Shown: piece after piece, positions 8,166 to 15,216 of the stretch
Position numbering within the stretch: the stretch's first letter is position 1
How the letters are laid out: the number at the start of each line of letters is the position of its first letter
Assembly: GCA_947462945.1 (NCBI GenBank)
Contig: CANHTE010000002.1
Location: 1-16,449, forward strand
Reading direction: 5' to 3'
DNA length: 16,449 nucleotides
Source of the DNA: Acetobacteraceae bacterium
Lineage (GTDB): Bacteria > Pseudomonadota > Alphaproteobacteria > Acetobacterales > Acetobacteraceae
Made by a program: the position numbers and the translations under genes
Notes under the pieces: generated by a model
Told to the model about the DNA's origin: nothing
Seen by the model: the letters and a program-made list of their open reading frames with translations, nothing else
Database searches by the model: none

Positions 8166-8169
<4 letters not shown>
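6649..8169 (-). CDS. extracytoplasmic solute-binding protein, family 5 (DppA/OppA-like)
   Basis: A 506-residue periplasmic binding protein that would capture the substrate and deliver it to the DppB/DppC permease. It begins with a Sec signal peptide cleaved after about residue 22 (GIAQA-Q). The mature start, LRIGLREDPDILDPTLA, is typical of family 5 proteins, as are LREGVRFHDGD, DAEAVRYSL, PFRFVE and the C-terminal LYLVAWSGRVD segment. There is no lipobox. Its ATG overlaps the stop of the upstream ATPase (ATGA). Family 5 proteins bind di- and oligopeptides, glutathione, opines, nickel and sugars, so the name does not fix the ligand. Confidence 0.94.
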
Positions 8170-9190
<1,021 letters not shown>

Positions 9191-9194
<4 letters not shown>

Positions 9195-10156
9195 GCCGCG
9201 ATCACCGCATCCAGCGGCGCCCGATGGCAAGCGACCCAATGGCCAGGTGCCAGTTCGGCCAGGGCGGGCAGGGCCTCGCAGGCGGCGAGGGCAAAGGGGC
9301 AGCGTGGCGCGAAGCGGCAGCCGGGTGGCGGATTGCGCAGATCAGGCACGGTGCCCTCGATGGAAGCGAGCCGCGCGCGGCGGGAATCCAGGCGCGGTGC
9401 CGCACCCAGCAGGCCGATGGTGTAAGGGTGCTCGGGCTGGTTGAAGAGCTGCGCCGTGGGCGCGCGCTCCGCGACGCGGCCGGCATACATCACCACCACC
9501 TCATCCGCATGGTCCCGCACCACGCCAAGGTCATGGGTGATGAGCACCACGGCGGTGCCGGTCTCGCGCTTCAGTTCATCCAGCAATGCCAGGATTTGCG
9601 CCTGCACTGTCACGTCGAGTGCGGTGGTCGGCTCATCCGCGATCAGCAGCTTGGGTTTGCAGGCCAGCGCGATGGCAATCATCACGCGTTGCCGCATGCC
9701 GCCCGAAAGCTGATGCGGGTATTGCTTGGCCCGGCGCGCGGCTTCGGGGATGCGCACGCGTTCCAGCATGGCAATCGCCCGTTGCATGGCATCGCGCGGG
9801 TTCAGCCCTTCATGCAGGCGCAGCGCTTCGGCCACCTGCTCGCCCGCGGTAAAGGCGGGGTTCAGGCTGGTCATCGGCTCCTGGAAGATCATCGCCAATT
9901 CACGCCCGCGCGCCGCGCGCTGGGCCTGCGGCGTCAGCGCCTGCCCGGCCAGGCTGATGCGGCCCGAGGTTTCGGCATTCTCGGCCAGCAGGCCCAAAAT
10001 GGCCAGGGCCGTGGCCGATTTGCCGCAGCCACTTTCGCCCACGATGGCGAGCGTCCGGCCCGGCGCGACCGAGAAGGACAGGCGGTCCACCGCGCGCAGC
10101 GTGCCGCGCTCGGTGTGGAAATCAATGCAGAGCCCTTCGACATCAAGCGCGTTCAT
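9191..10156 (-). CDS. DppD/OppD-type ABC transporter ATPase
   Basis: A 321-residue cytoplasmic ATPase and the second nucleotide-binding subunit of the peptide-type importer. Walker [10 protein letters not shown] is at about 40-48, the Q-loop [10 protein letters not shown] at 91-100, the signature LSGGM at 150-154, Walker B LLIADEP at 170-176 and the switch His208 in ITHD. The C-terminal extension has [21 protein letters not shown] and further Cys residues, as in Dpp/Opp ATPases. The ATG overlaps the DUF1028 stop (ATGA), and its own stop overlaps the DppF-like start, giving a tight chain of coupled genes. Confidence 0.95.
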
Positions 10157-10866
10157 GCCAGACCTGTCGCCTTGGGGGCCGCCCTGAGCGCCGTGGCGAT
10201 CACCTCCCGGTCGAAGACGCCGGGATGATCCGCCCCTGGCAGGAAGCGGCGGAAATGCACGAAACGCTCCTGCGCCACGGCATGCAATCGGCGCAATTCA
10301 GCCAGCGGGTCCGCATGGTCATCCACGCGCAAATCCAGATCGGGATAGGGGTCGCCACTTGTGACGACGAGCGCCGCCGATTGCTTGCCGCGCGCATCGC
10401 CGCCCGCGGCTTCACCAGCCTCCATGGCCTGGATCATCCGCAGGTCGAGCGGGAGGTGCTCGGCGGCGAGGAAGGCGGCCAGCGTGTCCTCGACCACGCG
10501 GGGACCGGCCAGCATATTGCCGGCGACCGAGACATTTGCCGCGCTGACCGCGCCGCACCAGGGCACGCAGTCACTCCCGGTGTGCTGGGCGATGCGGCCA
10601 TCGGCGCTGAGGATATGGCATTGCCGCGCCTCTCGCCCGGCATCGGCGGCCAGCACCGCCGCCAAAGCCTCCGCCGGGGCCATGCCGTCACGCAGCAGGC
10701 CCAGGCCTTGCGTGGCATAAGTTGGGTTGATCAGGGCCTGGGTGGCCAGCGCTCCGATGCCCGCCTCGGCGCGTGGGCACAGGGCGCCCACCGCGAAGAA
10801 TCGCGTGGCGACAATCACGCCCAGAGCGCCGCTCAGCGGCTCCCGCGCGAGGAGGGACCAAGTCAT
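10153..10866 (-). CDS. DUF1028 protein, Ntn-hydrolase-like (COG3342 type)
   Basis: A 237-residue cytoplasmic protein with the DUF1028 pattern: MTWSLLAREP at the start, FFAVGALCPRAEAGIGALATQA at about 23-44 (shown here only as landmarks), NPTYATQGL, HTGSDC at 95-100, GNMLAG at 116-121, and RGKQSAALVV at 159-168. The family belongs to the Ntn-hydrolase superfamily, whose nucleophile is the N-terminal residue exposed after Met removal or self-cleavage. Here Thr2 fits that role, which supports the ATG at 10866 over an open frame reaching 11109. It is the first gene of the importer cluster and overlaps the DppD-like gene (ATGA), suggesting it cleaves an imported peptide- or amide-like compound. 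The family assignment is firm; the activity is inferred. No convincing promoter was found just upstream. Confidence 0.88.
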   Translation of the reverse strand: MTWSLLAREPLSGALGVIVATRFFAVGALCPRAEAGIGALATQALINPTYATQGLGLLRDGMAPAEALAAVLAADAGREARQCHILSADGRIAQHTGSDCVPWCGAVSAANVSVAGNMLAGPRVVEDTLAAFLAAEHLPLDLRMIQAMEAGEAAGGDARGKQSAALVVTSGDPYPDLDLRVDDHADPLAELRRLHAVAQERFVHFRRFLPGADHPGVFDREVIATALRAAPKATGLA

Positions 10867-11197
10867 CGATCTGACATGCGGCCAAGCCCGGCACCATGCA
10901 AGGGGTGGCGGATCAGGCGGCGGCGGCGGCGGCGCGGGGCTGCCTGGGAAAGCGGCGATCCAGCTGCGCCGATGCGTCCGGCGAGCGCAAACAAGAGCAC
11001 GACAATTGGGCCGGAATTCAGTGCCCCGCTGGCACGACCGCTTGGTCCGTGACACTGGCCCGAGAAGCCCAATCCTGCCCGTCGTCCAGGGCCGGATGCT
11101 TGACTGCATGGTGATGTCCCGCGCGGGCCGCTGAGCGCGATGCTCGCCCCCCGCCTGAAAGCAGCAGCCTTCGCTGGCGGCGCCGGATCAAGGCGCC
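10867..11197. other. intergenic stretch upstream of the importer cluster, no gene seen
   Basis: No convincing gene was recognised here. The frame that extends the DUF1028 gene to 11109 is Arg/Pro-rich and unlike the family. A (GGC)6 triplet run lies at 10917-10935. This stretch should hold the promoter of the importer cluster, but no clear -10/-35 pair was found. Confidence 0.5.
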
Positions 11198-11533
11198 TCA
11201 GCCGCGTTCAGGACCAGGCATCGCGCGCTGCGTCCCGGAGGGGCAGGCTTGCCCCCTGACGGACCCGCTGCGCTGCGCGTCCATCCTGCGGGGGCCAGGT
11301 TCCGGCTTGTTGCTGGCCCCCTGCAAGATATCGGCAGCCTGGTGCAGCGCCTGTTGCCGCACGGCTTCGTCTGCCCCCGCAGCAGGCACGCCCGTCACGC
11401 CAGGATCGAGCGCAGCCGCCGTGTTGGCCGAGCGCTTCCCGATCCGCCATACGTCAAAGCCAGCGCGAAGCAGGGCCTCGGTAAGGTGAAGGCCAACGGA
11501 GCTCGCGCCGCCGGGGGTGCGGTGTTTGGACAT
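11198..11533 (-). pseudogene. possible remnant of a Rossmann-fold NAD(P)-binding gene
   Basis: The frame from an ATG at 11533 codes for 111 residues beginning MSKHRTPGGASSVGLHLTEALLRAG, quoted here only to its first helix. GGASSVGLHL followed by EALLRAGFDV resembles the glycine-rich beta-alpha-beta start of NmrA- or epimerase-type proteins, but with Pro where Thr/Gly is usual. After about residue 70 the sequence loses protein-like character and runs into hairpin DNA (11240-11321). GGA lies 7 nt before the ATG, and the same frame is open back to an ATG at 11638. It may be a decayed 5' fragment or a chance frame; a full enzyme is not present. Confidence 0.3.
11240..11321. repeat. cluster of three consecutive hairpins
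   Basis: Three stem-loops follow each other. GGGGCA/TGCCCC (11240-11255) has a 4-nt loop. GGAC/GTCC with further inner pairs spans 11261-11282. GGGGGCCAG/CTGGCCCCC (11290-11321) has a 14-nt loop. The order of a short GGGGC hairpin, a GGACCCGC segment and a GGGGGCC hairpin resembles dispersed palindromic repeats of GC-rich alphaproteobacteria, as recalled. It may be such a repeat or a structured RNA. Confidence 0.5.
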
Positions 11534-11680
11534 GCTGGATTCCAGAATTGACTGAGGGTCAGGCGGTGCGAGGCAGGGCGCCGCCGCCTGTTGCTGGCTG
11601 GCGATGATATGGCGGAGCTTGGCCGTCACCTGGGGCATCTTTCATCTCTGGCGTGCGCTGGACCCCTGCCCGCGAGAGGA

Positions 11681-11810
11681 TCAGAAGAAAGCAATTTTTT
11701 GAATTCATAGACGATTGTGATATAATAATTGCGAAATTAATGCCATCGGAGCCTTATAACAAATGGAACAATATCATTCTTGAGATTTTCTATGCGACAG
11801 AGATGCAAAA
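11681..11810. other. sharply AT-rich island
   Basis: By hand count only 41 of these 130 bases are G or C, while the surrounding DNA is strongly GC-rich. On the plus strand one frame stays open through it (from a GTG at 11653 to 11859). Its peptide includes EFIDDCDIIIAKLMPSEPYN and NIILEIFYATEM, which look like protein from a low-GC source but match nothing recognised. It could be a foreign fragment or a regulatory region. No flanking repeats were seen. Confidence 0.55.
11699..11726 (+). promoter_or_regulatory. sigma-70-like promoter match
   Basis: TTGAAT at 11699-11704 and TATAAT at 11721-11726 are separated by 16 bp, a close match to the sigma-70 consensus. It lies in the AT-rich island, where chance matches are common. 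Plus-strand transcription from it would run into the hairpins at 11812-11922 and then antisense to livM. Confidence 0.3.
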
Positions 11811-11855
11811 AGCCCCGGATGTCGCGCCCGCCAGGGACAGCGCGTCATCCGGGGC
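11807..11855 (-). terminator. intrinsic terminator of the liv cluster
   Basis: On the minus strand GCCCCGGATG pairs with CATCCGGGGC, with additional CGCGC/GCGCG pairing inside, and is followed by TTTTT. It lies about 70 bp past the livM stop and is the best terminator in the window. Confidence 0.8.
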
Positions 11856-11878
11856 CTGAACCCGCCATCAGCCGTGAG

Positions 11879-11922
11879 GGCTTTGACCCGGCCCTAAAGC
11901 CATGCGGGGCCGGGTCAAAGCC
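11879..11922 (-). repeat. perfect 16-bp inverted repeat just after livM
   Basis: GGCTTTGACCCGGCCC at 11879-11894 pairs perfectly with GGGCCGGGTCAAAGCC at 11907-11922 around a 12-nt loop, three bases from the livM stop codon. There is no T-run, so it is more likely an mRNA 3'-end stabiliser than the terminator itself, which follows at 11807-11855. Confidence 0.7.
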
Positions 11923-11925
11923 AGG

Positions 11926-12912
11926 TCAGAGCCGCACGCGCAGCCAATTGCCGATCTCGCCCACCACGCCCCGCCGGAAGGCGAGCACGCAGAGCACGAA
12001 GATCACGCCCTGGATCACCGTGACCCAGGCGCCGAACTCGGCGAGGTAGTTCTGCATCGTGATGATCACGGCAGCACCCACCACGGGCCCGAAGATCGTG
12101 CCCAGCCCCCCCACCAGGGACATCAGCACCACCTCACCGGACATGGTCCAGAAAACATCCGTCAGGGTGGCGATGCCAAAGACGATGGATTTCAACCCGC
12201 CAGCCACGCCCGCCAGGCCGGCCGAGAGGATGAAAGCCACCAGCTTGTAGTCATCCGTCCGGTAGCCCAGCGAGGTGGCACGCGGCTCATTCTCGCGGAT
12301 GGATTTCAGCACCATGCCGAAGGGGGAATGGACGATGCGATGGACCAGCAGGAAGCCGATCAGGAAGATTCCCGCCGTCATCCAATACATCGCCATGTCG
12401 GAGCGCAGATCAAAAATGCCGAAAAGCGCGCCGCGCGGGATGGACTGGATGCCATCCTCACCCCCGGTGAAGGGCGCTTGCACGCAGAAGAAATAGACCA
12501 TCTGCGCGAAGGCCAGCGTGATCATGGCAAAGTAGATGCCCTGCCGGCGGATTGCGATCCAACCGATCACCAGCCCCAGCGCCGCTCCGACCGCGCCGCC
12601 AATCAGGATGGAAAGCTCGGGCGAAAACCCCCAGACCTTCGCCGCATGGCCGGCCAGATAGCCGCCCATGCCGAAATACGCGGCATGCCCGAAGCTGAGC
12701 AGGCCGACATAGCCGATCAACAGGTTGAAGGCACAGGCGAACAGCGCGAAGCACAGAAGCTTCATCAGAAAGACGGGATAAAGAAAGAAGGGGCTGATCA
12801 CGATGAACGCCACCATCGCGATGAAAGCCAGGAGCTGGGCCTTGGTGAAGCCGAGGAAGACGCCTTCCTCCTGCTTGAAATCCGTGCCGCTGAAACCGCC
12901 GGGAGCAGCCAT
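11926..12912 (-). CDS. livM: LivM-type branched-chain amino acid ABC transporter permease
   Basis: This 328-residue inner-membrane permease is one of the two channel subunits of a HAAT-family (LIV-I-like) importer. A soluble N-terminus of about 23 residues precedes eight to ten hydrophobic segments. Family landmarks are GYVGLLSFGHAAYFGMGGY at 67-85, RRQGIYFAMITLAFAQM at 122-138, TGGEDGI at 149-155 and SIRENEPRATSLGY at 204-217, the cytoplasmic loop expected to contact the ATPase. MSLVGGLGTIFGPVVGA follows at 264-280. The gene starts 3 bp after the livH stop with a strong GGGAGGA ribosome binding site. Two hairpins and a terminator follow it, so no ATPase gene is cotranscribed downstream. The solute may be a branched-chain amino acid, an amide or another small acid. 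Confidence 0.95.
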   Translation of the reverse strand: MAAPGGFSGTDFKQEEGVFLGFTKAQLLAFIAMVAFIVISPFFLYPVFLMKLLCFALFACAFNLLIGYVGLLSFGHAAYFGMGGYLAGHAAKVWGFSPELSILIGGAVGAALGLVIGWIAIRRQGIYFAMITLAFAQMVYFFCVQAPFTGGEDGIQSIPRGALFGIFDLRSDMAMYWMTAGIFLIGFLLVHRIVHSPFGMVLKSIRENEPRATSLGYRTDDYKLVAFILSAGLAGVAGGLKSIVFGIATLTDVFWTMSGEVVLMSLVGGLGTIFGPVVGAAVIITMQNYLAEFGAWVTVIQGVIFVLCVLAFRRGVVGEIGNWLRVRL

Positions 12913-12915
12913 GTC

Positions 12916-13800
12916 TCAGCTCCTCCCGAACAGGCCGGCGGGGCGCGCCAGCAACACGATCGCCATGACGACGAAGATCACGGTGGATGACGCCTCCGGA
13001 TAAAATACCTTGGTGAGACCCTCGACCACGCCCAGCCCGAAACCGGTGATGACCGAGCCCAGGATCGAGCCCATGCCGCCGATGACGACCACGGCAAAGA
13101 CGATGATGATGAGGTTGGCGCCCATTTGCGGGTTCACCGAATAGATCGGCGCGGCCAGCACGCCGGCAAAGGCGGCCAGCGCCACGCCCGCGCCATAGGT
13201 CAGCGTCATCATCCGCGGCACATTGATGCCGAAGGCCTGAACCAGCGCCGGATTTTCCGTCGCCGCGCGCAGGTAGGAGCCGATCTTGGTCTTTTCGATG
13301 ACCAGCCAGGTGGCCAGGCACATCACGATGGCAACCACCACCACCCAGCCGCGATAGATCGGCATGAACATGAAGCCCAGATCCCAGGCGCCCTGCAATT
13401 CCGGAGGAATCCGGTAAGGCATGCCGGAGGAGCCGAATTCATTGCGGAACAGCCCCTCGATGATCAGGCCGACGCCGAAGGTGAGCAGCAATCCATACAG
13501 GTGATCGAGCTTGTATAATCGGGCGATCATGGTTCGCTCCAGGATCACGCCGGTCAGCCCCACGATCAGCGGCGCCAGGATCAGCGCCCACCAATAGCCG
13601 ATGCCCAGATAGTTCAGCAGCATCCAGGCCACGAAGGCGCCCATCATGAACTGCGCGCCATGGGTGAAGTTGATCACGTTGAGCATGCCAAAAATCACGG
13701 CCAGCCCGAGTGACAGAAGCGCGTAGAAGGCCCCGTTGATGAGGCCCAACAGCAACTGCCCGAACAACAGCGGCGTGGGGATGCCGAAAATCTCTTCCAT
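12916..13800 (-). CDS. livH: LivH-type branched-chain amino acid ABC transporter permease
   Basis: A 294-residue inner-membrane permease that pairs with LivM. The motif GLAVIFGMLNVINFTHGAQF is at about 32-51. Downstream are ILERTMIARLYK, the cytoplasmic KIGSYLRAATENPALVQAFG region and the GGMGSILGSVI segment near the end, in the order expected for LivH. The start at 13800 (MEEIFGIP) is preferred over the in-frame ATG at 13824. GGA lies 7 nt upstream, and the longer version would begin inside the hairpin at 13827-13862. An 84-bp gap separates it from the upstream binding-protein gene. Only 3 bp separate it from livM. Confidence 0.95.
   Translation of the reverse strand: MEEIFGIPTPLLFGQLLLGLINGAFYALLSLGLAVIFGMLNVINFTHGAQFMMGAFVAWMLLNYLGIGYWWALILAPLIVGLTGVILERTMIARLYKLDHLYGLLLTFGVGLIIEGLFRNEFGSSGMPYRIPPELQGAWDLGFMFMPIYRGWVVVVAIVMCLATWLVIEKTKIGSYLRAATENPALVQAFGINVPRMMTLTYGAGVALAAFAGVLAAPIYSVNPQMGANLIIIVFAVVVIGGMGSILGSVITGFGLGVVEGLTKVFYPEASSTVIFVVMAIVLLARPAGLFGRS
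12921..12927 (-). promoter_or_regulatory. strong ribosome binding site of livM
   Basis: GGGAGGA on the minus strand lies 8 nt before the livM ATG and overlaps the last codons of livH. It is the clearest Shine-Dalgarno sequence in the liv cluster. Confidence 0.75.
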
Positions 13801-13826
13801 GCGAAGTCCGTTTCCTGGATGCATGT

Positions 13827-13862
13827 GCGGCCGGCCCGAAGGGATGGACCATGGCCGGCCGC
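13827..13862 (-). repeat. intercistronic hairpin between binding-protein gene and livH
   Basis: GCGGCCGGCC (13827-13836) and GGCCGGCCGC (13853-13862) form a perfect 10-bp stem with a 16-nt loop between the binding-protein stop and the livH start. There is no T-run. Such hairpins commonly protect the upstream message and lower expression of the downstream permease; that role is inferred here. Confidence 0.6.
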
Positions 13863-13884
13863 GAGTGGGGAGAGGGCGCCGTCC

Positions 13885-15120
13885 TCAGGTGCGGAGGAAA
13901 GCGCAATTGCCTTCGGCGAGAGGGCGGAAAGCCTCCTCGGCCGGCGTGGTGCCAACGAGCTTGTAGTAGTCCCAACGGCCACGGCTCTCACGCGGGGCCT
14001 TCACCTCGAACAGATAGGAGGGGCAGAGCTTGCGGCCATCGGCGCGGATGGTGCCCGCACCAAAGGCGTCATCATCGCAGGGCATCGCCTTCATGCGGTT
14101 GATCACTTCCACGCCCGAAGCCTTGGAAGCGGCCACGCCCATATCGGCAATCGCCTTCAGGTAGTGCAGCGTGCAGGAGTAATTCGCGGCCGAGGCCATG
14201 TTCGGCACCACGTCCCGCATGCGGGGGCGCATGCGATCGGTGAAGGCGCGGGTGCGGTCATTGAGATCCCAGTAGAAGCTCTCGGTCAGCACCAGGCCCT
14301 GGGCGGTTTCCAGGCCGATGGAGTGCACATCGGGCAGGAACATCAGCAGCGCGGCCAGCTTGGTGCCGCGCCGCGTCACGCCGAATTCGGCGGCCTGCTT
14401 GATGGAGTTGATGGTATCGGCGCCCGCATTGGCGAAGCCGATCACCTTCGCGCGGCTGGCCTGCGCCTGCACCAGGAAGGAGGAGAAGTCGGTCGTCGCC
14501 GGAAACGGATAGCGGACCGACCCTACCACGCGGCCGCCGGCGCTGCGCACGAAATTGCCCGTATCGCGCTCCAGCGCATGGCCGAAGGCGTAGTCGGCGG
14601 TGATGAAGTACCAGCTGTCACCGCCCGCGCGCACCATGGCGGCGCCGGTGGACTTGGCCAGCATGTAGGTGTCGTACATCCAATGGATGGTGTTCGGGCT
14701 GCACTGCGCGCCCGTCAAATCCGAGGTGGCGGAGCCCGTGTTGATATAGGCCTTGTTCTTCTCGCGCGCGACATTCGCAACCGCGAGGCCGACCGAGGAG
14801 GTGGGGACGTCAATCACCACATCCACGCCCTGGTCATACCATTGGCGGGCAATATTGATGCCGACATCGGGGCGGTTCTGGTGGTCGGCGTTGACGACTT
14901 CCACGTTGAAGCCGCGATTGCCGAATTCGGCCACGGCCTGCATGGCGCATTGCACGCCATAGGGGCCGGAGATGTCGCGGTAAGGGCCGGACTGGTCATT
15001 CAGCACGCCGATGCGAATGGTATTGGCGGCCTGGGCGCGGGCCTGCCGGCTGGGCAGGGCACCGAAGGCGGCGGTTGCGGCGGCACCACCGATGAGGCCG
15101 CGGCGATTGAGGTCGGTCAT
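13885..15120 (-). CDS. leucine-type (Peripla_BP_6) ABC transporter substrate-binding protein
   Basis: A 411-residue periplasmic binding protein for the LivHM permease. The N-terminus is Tat-like (NRRGLIGG at residues 5-12, then a hydrophobic Ala-rich stretch to about residue 30, QARAQA). The mature part starts NTIRIGVLNDQSGPYRD, typical of leucine-type binding proteins, and continues with DHQNRPDVG, LTGAQCSPNTIHWMYDTY, FITADYAFGH, FWDLN-like FYWDLNDRTRAF and, near the end, DDDAFGAGTIRADGRK and TTPAEEAFRPL. AGGGAG precedes the ATG by about 10 nt. It is a close paralogue of the protein encoded directly upstream. Ligand unknown: members of this group carry amino acids, aromatic acids, amides or urea. 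Confidence 0.93.
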   Translation of the reverse strand: MTDLNRRGLIGGAAATAAFGALPSRQARAQAANTIRIGVLNDQSGPYRDISGPYGVQCAMQAVAEFGNRGFNVEVVNADHQNRPDVGINIARQWYDQGVDVVIDVPTSSVGLAVANVAREKNKAYINTGSATSDLTGAQCSPNTIHWMYDTYMLAKSTGAAMVRAGGDSWYFITADYAFGHALERDTGNFVRSAGGRVVGSVRYPFPATTDFSSFLVQAQASRAKVIGFANAGADTINSIKQAAEFGVTRRGTKLAALLMFLPDVHSIGLETAQGLVLTESFYWDLNDRTRAFTDRMRPRMRDVVPNMASAANYSCTLHYLKAIADMGVAASKASGVEVINRMKAMPCDDDAFGAGTIRADGRKLCPSYLFEVKAPRESRGRWDYYKLVGTTPAEEAFRPLAEGNCAFLRT

Positions 15121-15142
15121 GGAAATCTGCTCCCTGGGTGAA

Positions 15143-15174
15143 GGCGATGGCGGGTCTCGTGCCCGCTCATCGCC
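15143..15174 (-). repeat. hairpin between the two tandem binding-protein genes
   Basis: GGCGATGGCGGG and CCCGCTCATCGCC pair with a single bulged T around the 7-nt loop TCTCGTG. A second, smaller GCCCC/GGGGC hairpin lies at 15188-15205. Both sit in the 96-bp gap between the two paralogous genes. No T-run follows on the minus strand, so processing or partial attenuation is more likely than full termination. Confidence 0.55.
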
Positions 15175-15216
15175 CGTGAAGATCAGAGCCCCTGGACGTT
15201 GGGGCCCGGTGGAAAA

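Noticed and set aside
9195..9239. Longer start for the DppF-like ATPase
   Set aside because: The added residues are not family-like, and ATG 9194 overlaps the previous stop as ATGA, the pattern used elsewhere in the cluster.
10917..10935. (GGC)6 run as a regulatory or CRISPR-like repeat
   Set aside because: A simple triplet run in very GC-rich DNA, with no spacers and no associated genes.
10867..11109. N-terminal extension of the DUF1028 gene to an upstream ATG
   Set aside because: The extra residues are Arg/Pro-rich and unlike the family. They would also bury the predicted Thr nucleophile.
13819..15141. 440-codon plus-strand frame opposite the binding protein
   Set aside because: The composition is rich in His, Gly and Ala with no recognisable domain, and it is fully antisense to a well-supported gene.
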